From Thelephora terrestris (Eukaryota > Basidiomycota > Agaricomycetes > Thelephorales > Thelephoraceae), in contig WIUZ02000002.1 in NCBI GenBank assembly GCA_015956445.1, forward strand, positions 558,001 to 622,000: a DNA stretch of 64,000 nt, written 5' to 3'. Numbering within the stretch: the stretch's first letter is position 1; each line of letters begins with the position of its first letter. Made by a program: the position numbers and the translations under genes. Positions 35,406 through 46,587 of this stretch are shown here, piece after piece. The notes below the pieces were generated by a model. The model was not told the origin of the DNA and did not search any database. It was given only the letters and a program-made list of their open reading frames with translations.

Positions 35406-36656
35406 ATGTCCGCCATTGGTAAACGCAAACGCGACGAATGCGACAGCTCGGACGACGAGAGTAACAACGTAATGGGAAAGCAGGTTCTTCCCGTCGCGGA
35501 CTTACCGTTTGACTTTGCCGGCGTACCGGAGGACGGTGCCCAATACCTCTTCACTGTAAGGTGTGCAAGGATTTTGCCATCAGGCAACATGTATAGTCGG
35601 TTCTGACCGTTTTGTCTCCCGAAGACGTGATGCAAGTTTGCTTCCTCGTACCACAAGAGTTGATAACCCATATGCGACGCCAGAACCGTCGGTAGATGCT
35701 GCATCCAGCCAGTCCAGTCATTGTTATCCAAGGAGACCAGCGATGCCGTCTAAGGAGTGGCGGAGTATTGCAGAAAACCGGTTCAAGAACCTTAAAATGG
35801 TGCGCTCCGGGTCTGATTTCTCAAAGGTTCTCCGGTTCACAGTACATCAGAATATGGACCAACCCACGATTGACGTTCAGGCTCCCCTTCCGCCAAACAC
35901 GATTCCTGAATTAAGGAACCGCGCAGGATGGTGGGCGTTCATTGCCGGTGCACCCGAGTTAGAGTGGAACCCTCCGAAGAAACCCAAGGCAAACAAGAAG
36001 TTTGGGAAGGGGATGCGGGGTTTTGCGGACGAGGAAGACTGGCAGGGTGAGTTTGAAGGTGCGGTAGTAGAAGCGTCCCTTCCTACGCCGCACGGTACAC
36101 CTTCACCATCTGACCAGCCTCCGGAGGACGGATCGCGCACCCCAAGAGATCCAACACCAACTCTGTTGCGTCTGATCGACGAGGTAAGCCTTTTCTAGCT
36201 CGTGGTGTACCAGAATTGAGTTTTGTCGCGCAGAAAACCGCCTTCCATCTTCTGAAATATTTCATTCACTGGATCGAATCAGACCTAGCACAGCCGAAGC
36301 TCACAGAAACGCACGCAAAATGGATGTTCGCTCTCCTTACCCGAATCAGCGACTTCGTTTCCTCAGACGACATGAACCTCTTACGAAACTTTGTGCGCGC
36401 TTGCATATCTCTCCTCGGCGCCCTCGTACAAAAACGCGTATCCTCTGGTGGGCCAGAGGAATACGAAAAGTTCTGTTTTGTCGAACAAACCACAGTCATC
36501 TCTGAACAATCCTGTTGGATGATAATCTCAATTGCGATTGGGGTCTGGGCCCAGCGGGACCTTTGGGGTGAAGTGGAGTCGACACTTGGTGGTATCTCCT
36601 GCCAACCATCCCAAGACCCCTCCTTGTCTTCTGAGCCTCCTCTAGATTACGCTTGA
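35406..36656 (+). CDS. SMN-complex protein Gemin2 (SIP1) homologue
   Basis: Gemin2 clamps Sm proteins during spliceosomal snRNP assembly. Exons 35406-35560, 35625-36183 and 36234-36656 join in phase to about 378 residues. The N-terminus is acidic and basic (KRKRDECDSSDDESNN). Family blocks include YLFTVRRDASLLPRTTRVDN, the EWRSIAENRFKNLKMV segment and, in exon 3, LLKYFIHWIES, WMFALLTRISDFVSSDDMNL-LR and LRNFVRACISLLGAL, the helical C-terminal domain. An insertion of about 90 residues (GMRGFADEEDWQGE to PRDPTPTLL) separates the two halves, as is common in fungal versions. Confidence 0.88.
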
Positions 36657-37172
36657 TCCAGCAGGCCCACCAGTTCCTTTAGTCTACCACTGTACATTAA
36701 TCATCACTGCGCGTATGAAACACAGCGTCACGACCGGCCCCACGGAGAGGACAATCTGTTTCTTAATTGCAAGACCATCGGGATGGACGGGTCGTGTCGT
36801 TCGTATGTCACAACTTTCATGATTCCTCTTCCTTTTGGCACAGAGGTGTGTCGTGAGCAGGTAGTTTTACGTGCATGCATTGCGTGAGTGTGTGGGTCAA
36901 CTATCGGGATCCCGCCTGTGATATGTGAGGCCCAAGCGATACGGTTCGTGCGCATTGTGTTGAGACAAGCTCCCGGTGGGCTGGCCAGGTGCATCCGTTG
37001 AACAATAGAGTTCAGAAACCAAGTCAAGCTTTTCTGAAGGAGAGTTGCTAAACCATGTTGGGGGAGTCCATGGAAGAGTCACGAGCGCCGTTGCTTCGCG
37101 CCGCGCCCACACTCATCAGTGTCTTGTCCTCCACCATCAACTCATTATACTCACTGTCGCGCGTAGGAGGTG
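36657..37172. other. Intergenic, promoter of RAE1
   Basis: No gene is seen. The short minus-strand frames here carry no motif. Confidence 0.4.
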
Positions 37173-38657
37173 ATGTCGTTCTTTAACACCGCGACGAGCA
37201 CCACTGCTGCAACCTCGGACAAAGACATTGAGGTGGCCGACCCACCCCCGGATTCGGTCTCTTCTATCGCTTTCTCTCCACAGGCTGACTATCTCGCGGT
37301 TGGAAGCTGGGACAACAATGTACGCGGTTTAACGGCGCTCGCAATTCGAGGGAAATGAACGCGTTATTGCTCTAGGTTCGCATCTACGAAGTCGGCGCGA
37401 ACGGGCAGACACAGGGAAAAGCCATGTACTCGCATCAGGGGCCGGTTTTGAGCTTATGTTGGAATAAGGTGCGTCATACACAAGTTTGTTCGTTGGAGTC
37501 ACAGGCTCATGAAGATTGATAGGAGGGTAGTCGTGTTATCTCGGCGGGAGCAGACAGCGCCGGGCGAATGTACGATGTTCAGACCGGTCAAGCTACCCAA
37601 ATCGCAAAACACGATGCTCCTATCCGCGTAATTAAGTACGTCGAAACTCCCAGCGGCGGGATTGTTGTTACAGGAAGTTGGGACAAGACAATCAAGGTTC
37701 GTGACACATCTGTCACCCAATTACGATGGACGCTCACCTGGCTGCTCAGTACTGGGACGTCCGTAGTCAAAACCCCGTATCTTCCGTCACTCTCCCCGAA
37801 CGTTGTTATAGTCTCGATGTATCCTACCCATTGATGGTAGTTGGAACAGCTGAACGACACATCCAAATCTTCAATCTCACAAGCCCCACCTCACCATACA
37901 AGGTAAGCGTCGAACACTAGAGTTTCTCAAATCCGTTTGCCAATGATACGCCCCAGACGATGACATCTCCGCTGAAGTGGCAAACTCGGGTGGTTTCCTG
38001 CTTCCCTTCGGCGAACGGGTTCGCCATTGGAACAATCGAGGGCCGTGTTGCTATTCAGTGAGACTTCCTACCGAGCCAACCAAAGCAGAATTTCTGACCA
38101 CTCCAAAATAGATACGTTGACGACAAAGATGCCTCGTAAGCCTCCCCCTGAGATATCCTGCGTTCATGCCCTGACTTTCCACCCAGGAACAACTTCTCGT
38201 TCAAGTGTCACAGAAAAGACTCATCCCCGACGACCAAAGATCAGTCGGTGGTCTTTGCGGTCAACGATATCTCATTCCACCCAATCCACGGGACATTCTC
38301 CACTTGCGGTACGAATCTTCTGCCGTAATTCGTTCCTCCGTACTTATTTGCCCAAAGGTTCGGATGGTACCGTCAACTTCTGGGACAAGGATGCGCGTAC
38401 CCGGTTGAAAGGTGAAGCCAACACACTCAATCATGTATTCCAATGTTAAGCTTACGCCGTTACGCTAAGCAGCTTTTGACCCATCACCCGGACCTATCGC
38501 TGCCACTGCCTTCAATCGGAACGGCAACATCTTTGCTTACGCCGTATCATACGACTGGTCTAAAGGACACTCTGGAATGACTCCCGGACATCCCAACAAG
38601 ATCATGTTGCACGCTTGCAAGGAAGAGGAAGTCAAGAAGAGGCCACCTAAGCGGTGA
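37173..38657 (+). CDS. RAE1: mRNA export factor RAE1/Gle2, WD-repeat protein
   Basis: A beta-propeller that docks at nuclear pores through Nup98 and works in mRNA export. Starting at ATG 37173, about nine small exons read [166 protein letters not shown] and the end [20 protein letters not shown]. The order and the GRVAIQYV and FKCHR blocks are specific for RAE1 rather than BUB3. Its closest neighbours on the left are also housekeeping genes. Confidence 0.95.
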
Positions 38658-39430
38658 ATTATCCTTACGACTTGGAATAATTTCCTGCAATCTAGTGTGC
38701 ACAGCCTATTCTCTGTGGTTCCCATGTTTGATCTTACTTGAAAACGTGCTGTCTTATGTGCTTTTCTCATCCCGCTCTCCAATGTCATTTTGTGATTAAT
38801 ATCTCTGAGGCCACGAACCCGGGTGTGCTGGGGGGCCGGCCGAACCCTTGCTTCTGCCAGCCAGAAGCGTTGGATCGAAACCACCGGCGGATACGTATCA
38901 CTGTGCTTCGCGACATCCCCACGCCCTCGCATGGCCCATCTTTGGTTGACGTGCTTCTGGCTTCCCTGGATCCGTGGCCCTGGCGCCAGATGGTGAGACG
39001 GAGAAACGGTCACGTCGGTACCAGATGTATGGAGGGATCCGCGTGCGTTTAAGTGGCACGGCGTGCAGTTTTAGAGGGCACGATGATTGTTGAGCCATCC
39101 GGATTCTTGCTTGGCGATGTAGAATGGAGTTGGCGTGAACAGTGGCTGCAGATGAACGTCTTGAGGTGTAAACCATGTCAAACAGCCCACCCCATCCCTT
39201 GAGACCCCAACGGCAATCGTTCGGTGGCGTCGCAAGGTTCAGTTGGAGGTCGTAATTTTGGATATGCACACAACTGTGCCGGCGTGAATGTTTCGCAGTC
39301 AAGGATCATCATCGTTCGTGAACCGAGGAACATGTATTATTACTGCAAGGACAGATTACACCTCCAATTGGCACGAAATGGGAAAGAGTCTCGCGATAAA
39401 TATAAGAGCGGCATCAACTGGTGTATAGAA
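38658..39430. other. Convergent intergenic region
   Basis: 3' ends of RAE1 and the F-box gene meet here. No recognisable frame is seen. Confidence 0.45.
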
Positions 39431-41072
39431 CTAGTACCACACCCACCCCCAATCCTCCCACCACTTGTGACCCTCCGCAGAACAATATTCAGGCAATTTC
39501 ATCCAGGGCATGCGCGATCCTCCCGACGGTGTTTCCAAGACCCCGACATCACACACACAAGCACCGATGTCGTCGGGGAGAGGGATGGAAGACGAGGGCA
39601 CCCTCAGCTGTTCGAGCTGAAATCCTGCGCTGGATCTGCTACGAGCAAGGTAGAGAATATCGTCCAGCCCCGATGTGTCTCCGTAGTAATCGATGGCGGA
39701 AAGCGATGGACACGGCAGGATCCCCGAGGAAAGTCCCTGCCGGACCATCTTTGAACCCCCGCCATTGACGACCAGTTTTTCCAACGCACGCAAGTGTTCA
39801 AACCCGTAGACACTGAAAACCCGCTTAGATATTCCCCGGAGCCAGAGTTCCTTGACCGAGGGGAAAACGTCTCGGAACGTGAAATCCATCCTGTCGCTGG
39901 AGTTGTAGCCACTCGGGCACATAGCTATCCTGATGGAGAAATTGGGACCGACGGCGTGGAGGATCATGGCTCGGGGCAGCGTCTGAAATATGAGTTCGAG
40001 TTTGGTGGCGGAGCCTAGGGACGGCCGGTCGGAATTATCCTCTGGGAACACCGTTTGTATTTTGGCAACGGTAAGCTCCTCATCCTCGAGGTCCACTTGC
40101 TCCAAGTGGATTGCAATTTCACTGGCCCCGAAGTCAAGGACGTGGAGGAGATATTTGGCATTCTCTACACAAAAGGAGTGTAAGAGTAGCTTCCGAAGGT
40201 GATGCAACGGGACGGTGGGGAGCTGAGCTGGCATCTCTGTTACCACGTCCCAAACATTCCACCACACGAACATCTCTTCAAGAACCGGACAGCGACGCAG
40301 CATATCAAAGAAGGAGGGAAATGCGGAGTGCTGGATTGAGGCGTTCCAGAGTGTCATATGGAGGGAGGTGAGGTTCCCGAACTGGTGTTGCGACCATGGG
40401 CCACCCGCGTGAATCACAAGCTCGCGCAGTTGATTTCCTTGTCCACCGAAGGCGGAGCGCCGATTGGATTCTGCCAGCCTGTCGAGCAAGTGTGCTTGTT
40501 CCGTGAAGGCTGCGAGTGGGTCGTAATCTGATCCCAGGGGCGTAGATACGGAGAGTCGCCAAAATCTGTGAGCGTGGGGGGCCACCGCCTTGAGAAGATT
40601 CTCAAATCGTTCCGCCGTCTCGAGGCCGAACCTCAAAACCACGTTTAGGGGAGCCACGCCGGACCTCTCCAGGAACGTCTCGACCAATTCCGGGGTAGCC
40701 ATCCTAATTTCTGTCCATAAGTCTTGGGTGTTTATCGCCACTTGTCGCCAAAATCTGCAAACGTGGGTAACGGAAAGAATATCTGGAATGAGGTCCGGAG
40801 TACAGCACTCGTACTCGGGTACCTCAGGCCGTTTCGAAAGATGAGCAAATATTGCGGCGAGTATTTCAGGCGGTAATCGCCCGATGTGTGCGATAGCCGT
40901 GGGGGTTGTGGAGGACGCTGGGGAGACGAAAATATCCTGAATTCCGTCTATCAGGTCATTCTGTATTCGCGGAGGGTGGGTGAGTCTCATCGCTTGACCT
41001 CAAGAAGTGGCGTACCAGTTCCATGGCTTTTCCTATGGAAATAATTGAGGCAGAGTCGTTCTGAGATGCCAT
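39431..41072 (-). CDS. F-box-like protein
   Basis: Exon 1 (41016-41072, MASQNDSASIISIGKAMEL) and a long exon 2 (39431-40960) are separated by a 55-nt GTACGC/CAG intron, giving about 528 residues. The F-box is at about residues 40-90: IGRLPPEILAAIFAHLS, then ILSVTHVCRFWRQVAI and LWTEI. A long leucine-rich region follows (LRELVIHAGGPWSQHQFGNL, MLRRCPVLEEMFVWWN, LRALEKLVVNGGG) that would bind a substrate for SCF-type ubiquitin ligation. Lineage-specific expansions of such genes are typical for mushrooms. Confidence 0.88.
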
Positions 41073-41139
41073 GAGTAGGGGCGTGCGCAGAATAAAGGGA
41101 GGGAAAACTGATGGTGATGTTCGGGTGAGGTGCATGGGC

Positions 41140-41146
41140 TTATATA
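41140..41146 (-). promoter_or_regulatory. TATA box of the F-box gene
   Basis: TATATAAG on the minus strand about 70 bp upstream of ATG 41072. Confidence 0.5.
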
Positions 41147-41825
41147 CAAGTGCAGGGGGGATGGCTTGGGGATGCTCTGCAACTGGTGGCCGAGGCGCAG
41201 GCCTTGACCGTGCCGCGGTCCACGCGTCTGCCGTGACCTGACCCGCCACATGGGTACAGGATTCTCAATAATGAGAACCTATGGTTTGTCGCAACAAAGC
41301 GATCACAATACGTACGAGTCTTGCGTATGAGGGATCGTCATAAGCCTCGGACATGGAGACAACCGTGGTAGTTGGAAGCGGTTCAAAGGCCTGGAACGCC
41401 CACGCACTCCCCATTTGTCAATCACCTCATTTTCGAATTTCCGGATGATCCACCCCGAATGCCTGTGGAGCCTCCCCGGTGGCTTCCTGGCTAACACGTA
41501 CCGCTGGCTCTCCCAGTACTAACAGTCCGAAATCAATGTTGGGTGTAAAACCTTCTGTGAGATCGCTTCCGCATACCGTACTCCAACTCCCGTGCCGCCC
41601 CCCCCCGGTCGTGGGCCATGCCGCTCGCCGGCGCTAACGCTCATGGTGAGTTTGATTCCAGTTTGTCAAGGGCGCGTTTCGGACAGGTATAGGCGTGGGT
41701 AAATCAAAGAGGATGTTTCGCGGGGAAACCCGCCCGATCTCACTGCAACCGTTGCAAGTTTGCAGGGTCTCTGTACCGCTCAACAAACAGACAGCGAAAA
41801 ATCCAACGGTCGTTTAAGATTGTAT
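41147..41825. other. Intergenic, no gene seen
   Basis: Short frames only. A C-rich run lies near 41597. Confidence 0.4.
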
Positions 41826-42125
41826 CTTATCCTCATCAGAACCACGCTTCGACTTTGAGCGCTTGAGCAGCCACACGTCGAAGGCGAATTCTGCACAGGG
41901 TTTTTACGGCTGCCGTCGCCGCAGGATGCCCATGCGACACTTTAACGAGCGAGCCTGTTCGCTCAGGTGTATTCCAACCGTACGGAGCAAGCGTGGACTG
42001 GGCCAGGAGGGAAATTAACCGTGCTGTCCATTCCGTTAGGTATCTTCCTCTCCGCGAGCACACATTCTTGTCAAACATATGTTCTGCGCTTCCACCAATG
42101 ACAAGATCGAGTAAACACCAGGTTC
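41826..42125 (-). pseudogene. Fragment of an alpha/beta hydrolase, copy of the C-terminal third of 26152-27473
   Basis: Reading on the minus strand, VIGGSAEHMFD (intact gene VIGGGAEHMFD), PERTGSLVKVSHGHPAATAA (intact PERTESFVKCADWLDAATVA) and TLCRIR follow in the same order and spacing as in the intact gene. The oxyanion and nucleophile boxes are absent, and the catalytic His block (ALHCYF) has become LAPYGW. This is therefore a dead fragment left by duplication. Confidence 0.8.
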
Positions 42126-42418
42126 TTCTAATCGTCGTTTGAGTACGTGCATGGAACGCAGTAGCTACGACGGGGTCCGATCCCAGATGGCCCGAGCAAT
42201 TGTAAACGGCGTCTGAGCTCACTCGCAGGTGAACCTGGTAGTGCGTAAAGTTCAATGGATTTGCAAGAAGATTTGTGTTTGCCTATGCTAATCAAAAAAT
42301 GGAGATCTGCCTACGGCAAAATGCGTGAGTAAATGTTTTGTAAACCAAAATAACGATGCAAGAGGGGTGCGTAGAAAGCAAGTACGTCAGATATGCATAT
42401 ATCCATGTGAAAATACGC
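42126..42418. other. Intergenic
   Basis: Nothing recognised apart from the edge of the hydrolase fragment. Confidence 0.4.
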
Positions 42419-44201
42419 CTAAACCCATCTCCCAGCTGGCTTAGAGGTACTGGAAGTTTTTGTGGTCAACTTCGAGGTGCTGGGAACAGCAATGCGACTG
42501 GGACCGCGGAGTCGAGAACTTGTAGCAGGTGGGTTAATAGAGGACGACGGGCCAAGAGGTTTCTTGACTGGATTAGTCGTTCCTGGCACAGTCCGGACGA
42601 GAACTCTCTGGGGGCCTTGAGACTTCAGCGCCGGTAAGGTAGCCACAGAAACGGGCAGAGGGGGTGGCTTATCGCCCGCTTGTACAAGGACTCTACGAGG
42701 GCCATCTGTCGATTTCCCTACGCCCTTGGTCATGTCTATGGCAGGTTTGGGGAGCCTACCAGTTATCGTCGATTGACGGCCGGGTGGGCGGATCATACTC
42801 GCGCGTTGGGTGGAGGTGGTTGAAGGGGGACATTTGGTCGAGGGGACGAGAACTCTGACAGGAGGCTTTGACAAGCTGGTGACCGGTTTTAACCCGGAGA
42901 CGGAGGGTATAGAATCGGCGGAGGGGCGGCGGGTGGGTCCGGATAGCTTCTTAATAACATTTAAAGCAGCTGTTGTGGGCTTGGTTTCTAGAACGTCTAA
43001 CTTCAAATGAGTAAATGGCTCGGGCTAGCTACACATACAAGCGAACCTTGAGACGGGACCGAAACGGGGGTCACGGCTCGCAGTGTCCCAGATTTGGAGA
43101 ATGCTGCATATCGTACTGAGAACAGATGAAAATGCGACCACACGCGAAGGGCTTACATTCGGCATCATTTTCTGGAATCGATGGGGCCGCAAGTATTTCG
43201 GAAGTTGGACTGAATACTCGCGTCGCTGCAACGACATTGTCGTGCAGAGTCAGCGACTTGAGCATATCATCCAAACCGACATCTTCTACGACCTCGCCCA
43301 TGTCCAAGTCGTCATCTGACTCGGGGAATGAAAGTTCCTGGCTACTTTCCAAGAAAGAAACCTTGTCATTGACTAGGTTGAAGCTATATTCCCCATTCTG
43401 AAGCTGGAGCTGAAATGACGATTGGAGGTCCATGGAAACACGATTGTTGGTATGTTGGGAGGAAAGAGGACTCTGGCGAGGGGTGAACGTATTTATGGTG
43501 CGGGGTAGGGGGATTTCGGAAGAGAGGTAGTTGTCCACCTTGTCTGAGATCTGGGGCGCGGAGGAGGTTGGGGGAATCGAATCAAAGGTAGGGGGATAGA
43601 GGGTGATAACGGGCCCTGAGATGACATCGTCAGCTTTGGGATCGGAGGATGCTGCATTGGTTGCGGAAACCTCCATAGGAGGGGATCCGCTACTTAAAGC
43701 GGCGAGGAAGGAGATCTTCAGTGCCCCTTGCTTCGTGGGCGGCTTCGGTGGTTGCAACGCGTCTACATCAATATCTCCAAGTATTTTCCGGTTCTGAGGG
43801 GTCACAAACGGTCCATCGGAAGGAAACGAGGTGGCGTTCTCCGTGTCATCTTCTTCGCGGAGATACATCGGGGGAGGTGTCGACAGGAGCGCGTCCCCGC
43901 TGTCTAGTCGGACTTCAGTGTCTGAAGATGAGGGCCCAGGGAGAGCGAGCTCGCAGTCTTCGTCGATGCTGGCAACGTCGAAGTCTATGAGCTTTCCTTT
44001 GGACGTAAGTGGCTGTTGGGAACTTTTGACATGATAGGTCCGGTTAAAATATTGAGTAAGAGATAAAGGGTCGCGAGGCGCATCGTTCTCCTTGTCTGAG
44101 TTGTCTGGAGACGCGGTGGACTCCTCCCGTTTTGGTGTTGAGGGTGAGTTGGCCATGAGGGGGTCGAACATCTGAAGAATACTCTTCCGCGGCTGATACA
44201 T
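42419..44201 (-). CDS. Hypothetical Ser/Pro-rich protein with repeated RVLV motifs
   Basis: From ATG 44201 a frame of about 335 codons is followed by a GTAAGC donor near 43160, a short exon near 43030-43120 (FSKSGTLRAVTPVS) and a final exon ending at 42419. The splice between the last two is not uniquely resolved. The protein is polar and acidic in its first part (KREESTASPDNSDKENDAP, SFPESDDDLDMGEVVEDV, DDMLKSLTLHD) and basic at the end. The C-terminal 190 residues hold four related motifs: PPVRVLVPS, GPRRVLVQA, GPQRVLVRT and GPSRIAVPS. The N-terminus contains KENDAP, reminiscent of a KEN degron. No domain is recognised. A regulatory, cell-cycle or cytoskeletal scaffold role would be guesswork. 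Confidence 0.7.
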
Positions 44202-46587
44202 CGTGAAGGAGAGCGCAATAATGGCCGAAATTGCTTATAATATGTTAGAGTTGGTGGTCGTCGTGGTACTTGTCGTCGCTGTCGTCGTAGAGATCGTGAG
44301 GAACGGGATCCCAGTTCTCAAGGTGTCAATGGTTGAACCACCTCGTGACTAAAATGGTCACGGTTAGTCACATGCGAATCACGTGAGAATTTCCCACATT
44401 TGAACTTCAACTTGGACTGCTAATGCTATCAGCTGAACACTCTCAGGAGTCCTACACCAATCACGTATTGCGCCTCAGCTTTTTCCCCTCGCAACTCAGG
44501 TCGTGCCGCCGCTTTTACGATGTCGGGGTCACAAGATATATGTTCCGATTGTTGGTATGGCCGACCAGTCGCATCTCTGCTGAATTGGATTCGGATCGGA
44601 TCGAACTGGCAATCGAAATACAGTACGCCGCCCCATACTGCGGTGCATGCACTGCGGACATCCTGGCTTGTAAATAAGAACAAGCGAAGTCACGACCCAA
44701 TGCGCTGCAAAAAGGTAGTGCTTGTCTCCCTTGCAGGTTTGTTGAAACTGGGCCCAATGGTACCGATGCTCACTAGTGTGATTAGGCAGGCATCCGTTGT
44801 GAATTCTTCGAGTCTCGTCGGGCTGCACGGAATCCGACCGCTGCGCAATTATGCGATGCCCAGAGACCAGAATATGGCTCATGTCAAAGATCTCAACGTC
44901 GCAGACCGCAGTTGTACGGCCGACCTCCCAGCAGAACTGTCAATGTGCGAATCTCAACGAGAACCAATTCTGAGAATGCCTTTGGAGCAATTGCAAACCA
45001 GTTTAACGGGCACAGTCTGCTTCGCTCGACAACAAATCTGACCTTCCAACTTTTCCGGTTTCTGATGTTTTCCAGAACCACAGAAGTATGGTTTTGTAAG
45101 TAATGGATTTGTATTCCGCGCCTGGGTACTCACGCCTAGCAACCTACACATTCATCTCTCTCATGCTCTGATTTACGGAAACATTCATGCATCGGCCGAA
45201 TCCCAAATTATTATGCTTGGTGATATCTTTGGGACATATCTCCTTTCCTCGTATACCACGCGAAACTCTCAGGCTGGCATCACTACCAACTCTTGGAGAT
45301 GGAATTCTCCCTGTGGGGTTCACAAGCTGCACTAGGACAACTCGCCTTCAGGTCCTTATTGATGATTGGATCGGAAGTTGGCCACTTATATATGCACGAG
45401 CTCACTGGATGAGCGCGCTTGTGGTGGTGACTGTCGGGAACCCGAACCTCACCTGGAAGCATTACCGAAGAGCCATAGGGCCGCTGTCGTCAGAAGGCAT
45501 GACATCCGATTCGCGCCAAAAGGATATCACCCGGGGATCTTCTCCATTAACAAAGGCTTTATACCATGTGAGGTGGATCACAAAAGGGTTGCCTGGCACA
45601 AAGGTATAGGCAAACATTGCTAACTTGAAGACAGGCTAACTGGTATGCTCTTAGAGTGCGCTCGTGGCCTGGCGCACTGACTTGGGCACAGGGTTGTGTG
45701 AATGGAACTCGCCAAGCATTTGTCATGGGCTTGGTCGCCATTTTCGACTCGTTCTCCTGGTTAGAACCCCGAGGTCTGCCTTGGAAATGCACTGATGCTG
45801 CGTATCCCTCAATCTAGGAGACATGTCCCTTAATATTACGAACGAGAACGTTCCCCTGGCTTGAGGATGTACAGGGGTACTTTGGTGGGCCTTTCGAAAT
45901 CACCGCGATTCAATTACCTGGCAACCACTCGATAATGAACCTCTGATACAAACTGAGCCGATAACGCGGGGGAATGAATGTTCATTACAGGATGAAAGAT
46001 GCACCCACTTACAAAAATCAGCGTTTAGGCTAGGATGTCAACGCGAGCTCACTCGTCGTTGCCTCAGGAATGAGTTGAGCATATACAGGGCCGGAAGTAG
46101 ACGTAGCGACCAAAATGTGGGCACCACGGCTTTGGAATTTGTCGTATGTATGCGCAAAGAAGAGCCACACGGTCAAAAGATAATGCAAGTGTAATGAAGT
46201 TAACGGATAAAGCGAGTCTCCAACCGGTCCGCGTTCAACAGCCTCGATGCCGTGTGTGCGAAGAAACAAAGTTAGATGACCACCATCGACCCGTGAAAAT
46301 GCATGGGATCCTCGACCGGGCTTCGGAGGAGCATCTGTTTCGAATCAGATTAACAACACTTGTAGAGATTTGTGCGTTTTCACACGATAATGGAGCAACC
46401 GAAGGGGGCCAGGGACGCTTGCCACGTAGCAGTGTCTTCGGCTAAAACACGTATGAGGCCGGATCGTGGTGATTAACGAAGTCGCGAAGGGATTGGTCAG
46501 CTTCATCGTGGCTTCGTCCACGCCACCACCTTTCCTCCCCACCCCCCGACTGACGACCCCCGTTTCCCGACGTATACCCGCCACAAA
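44202..46587. other. 2.4-kb stretch without a recognised gene
   Basis: Plus-strand frames at 45187-45609 and about 45640-45818 look somewhat protein-like (GDIFGTYLLSSYTTRNSQAG; then QGCVNGTRQAFVMGLVAIFD) but match no family I know and cannot be spliced into one frame with confidence. They may be remains of a gene. Confidence 0.35.

Noticed and set aside
45187-45818. Protein-like plus-strand frames considered as a secreted enzyme
   Set aside because: No catalytic motif or family could be assigned and the pieces do not join in phase; kept only as a note.
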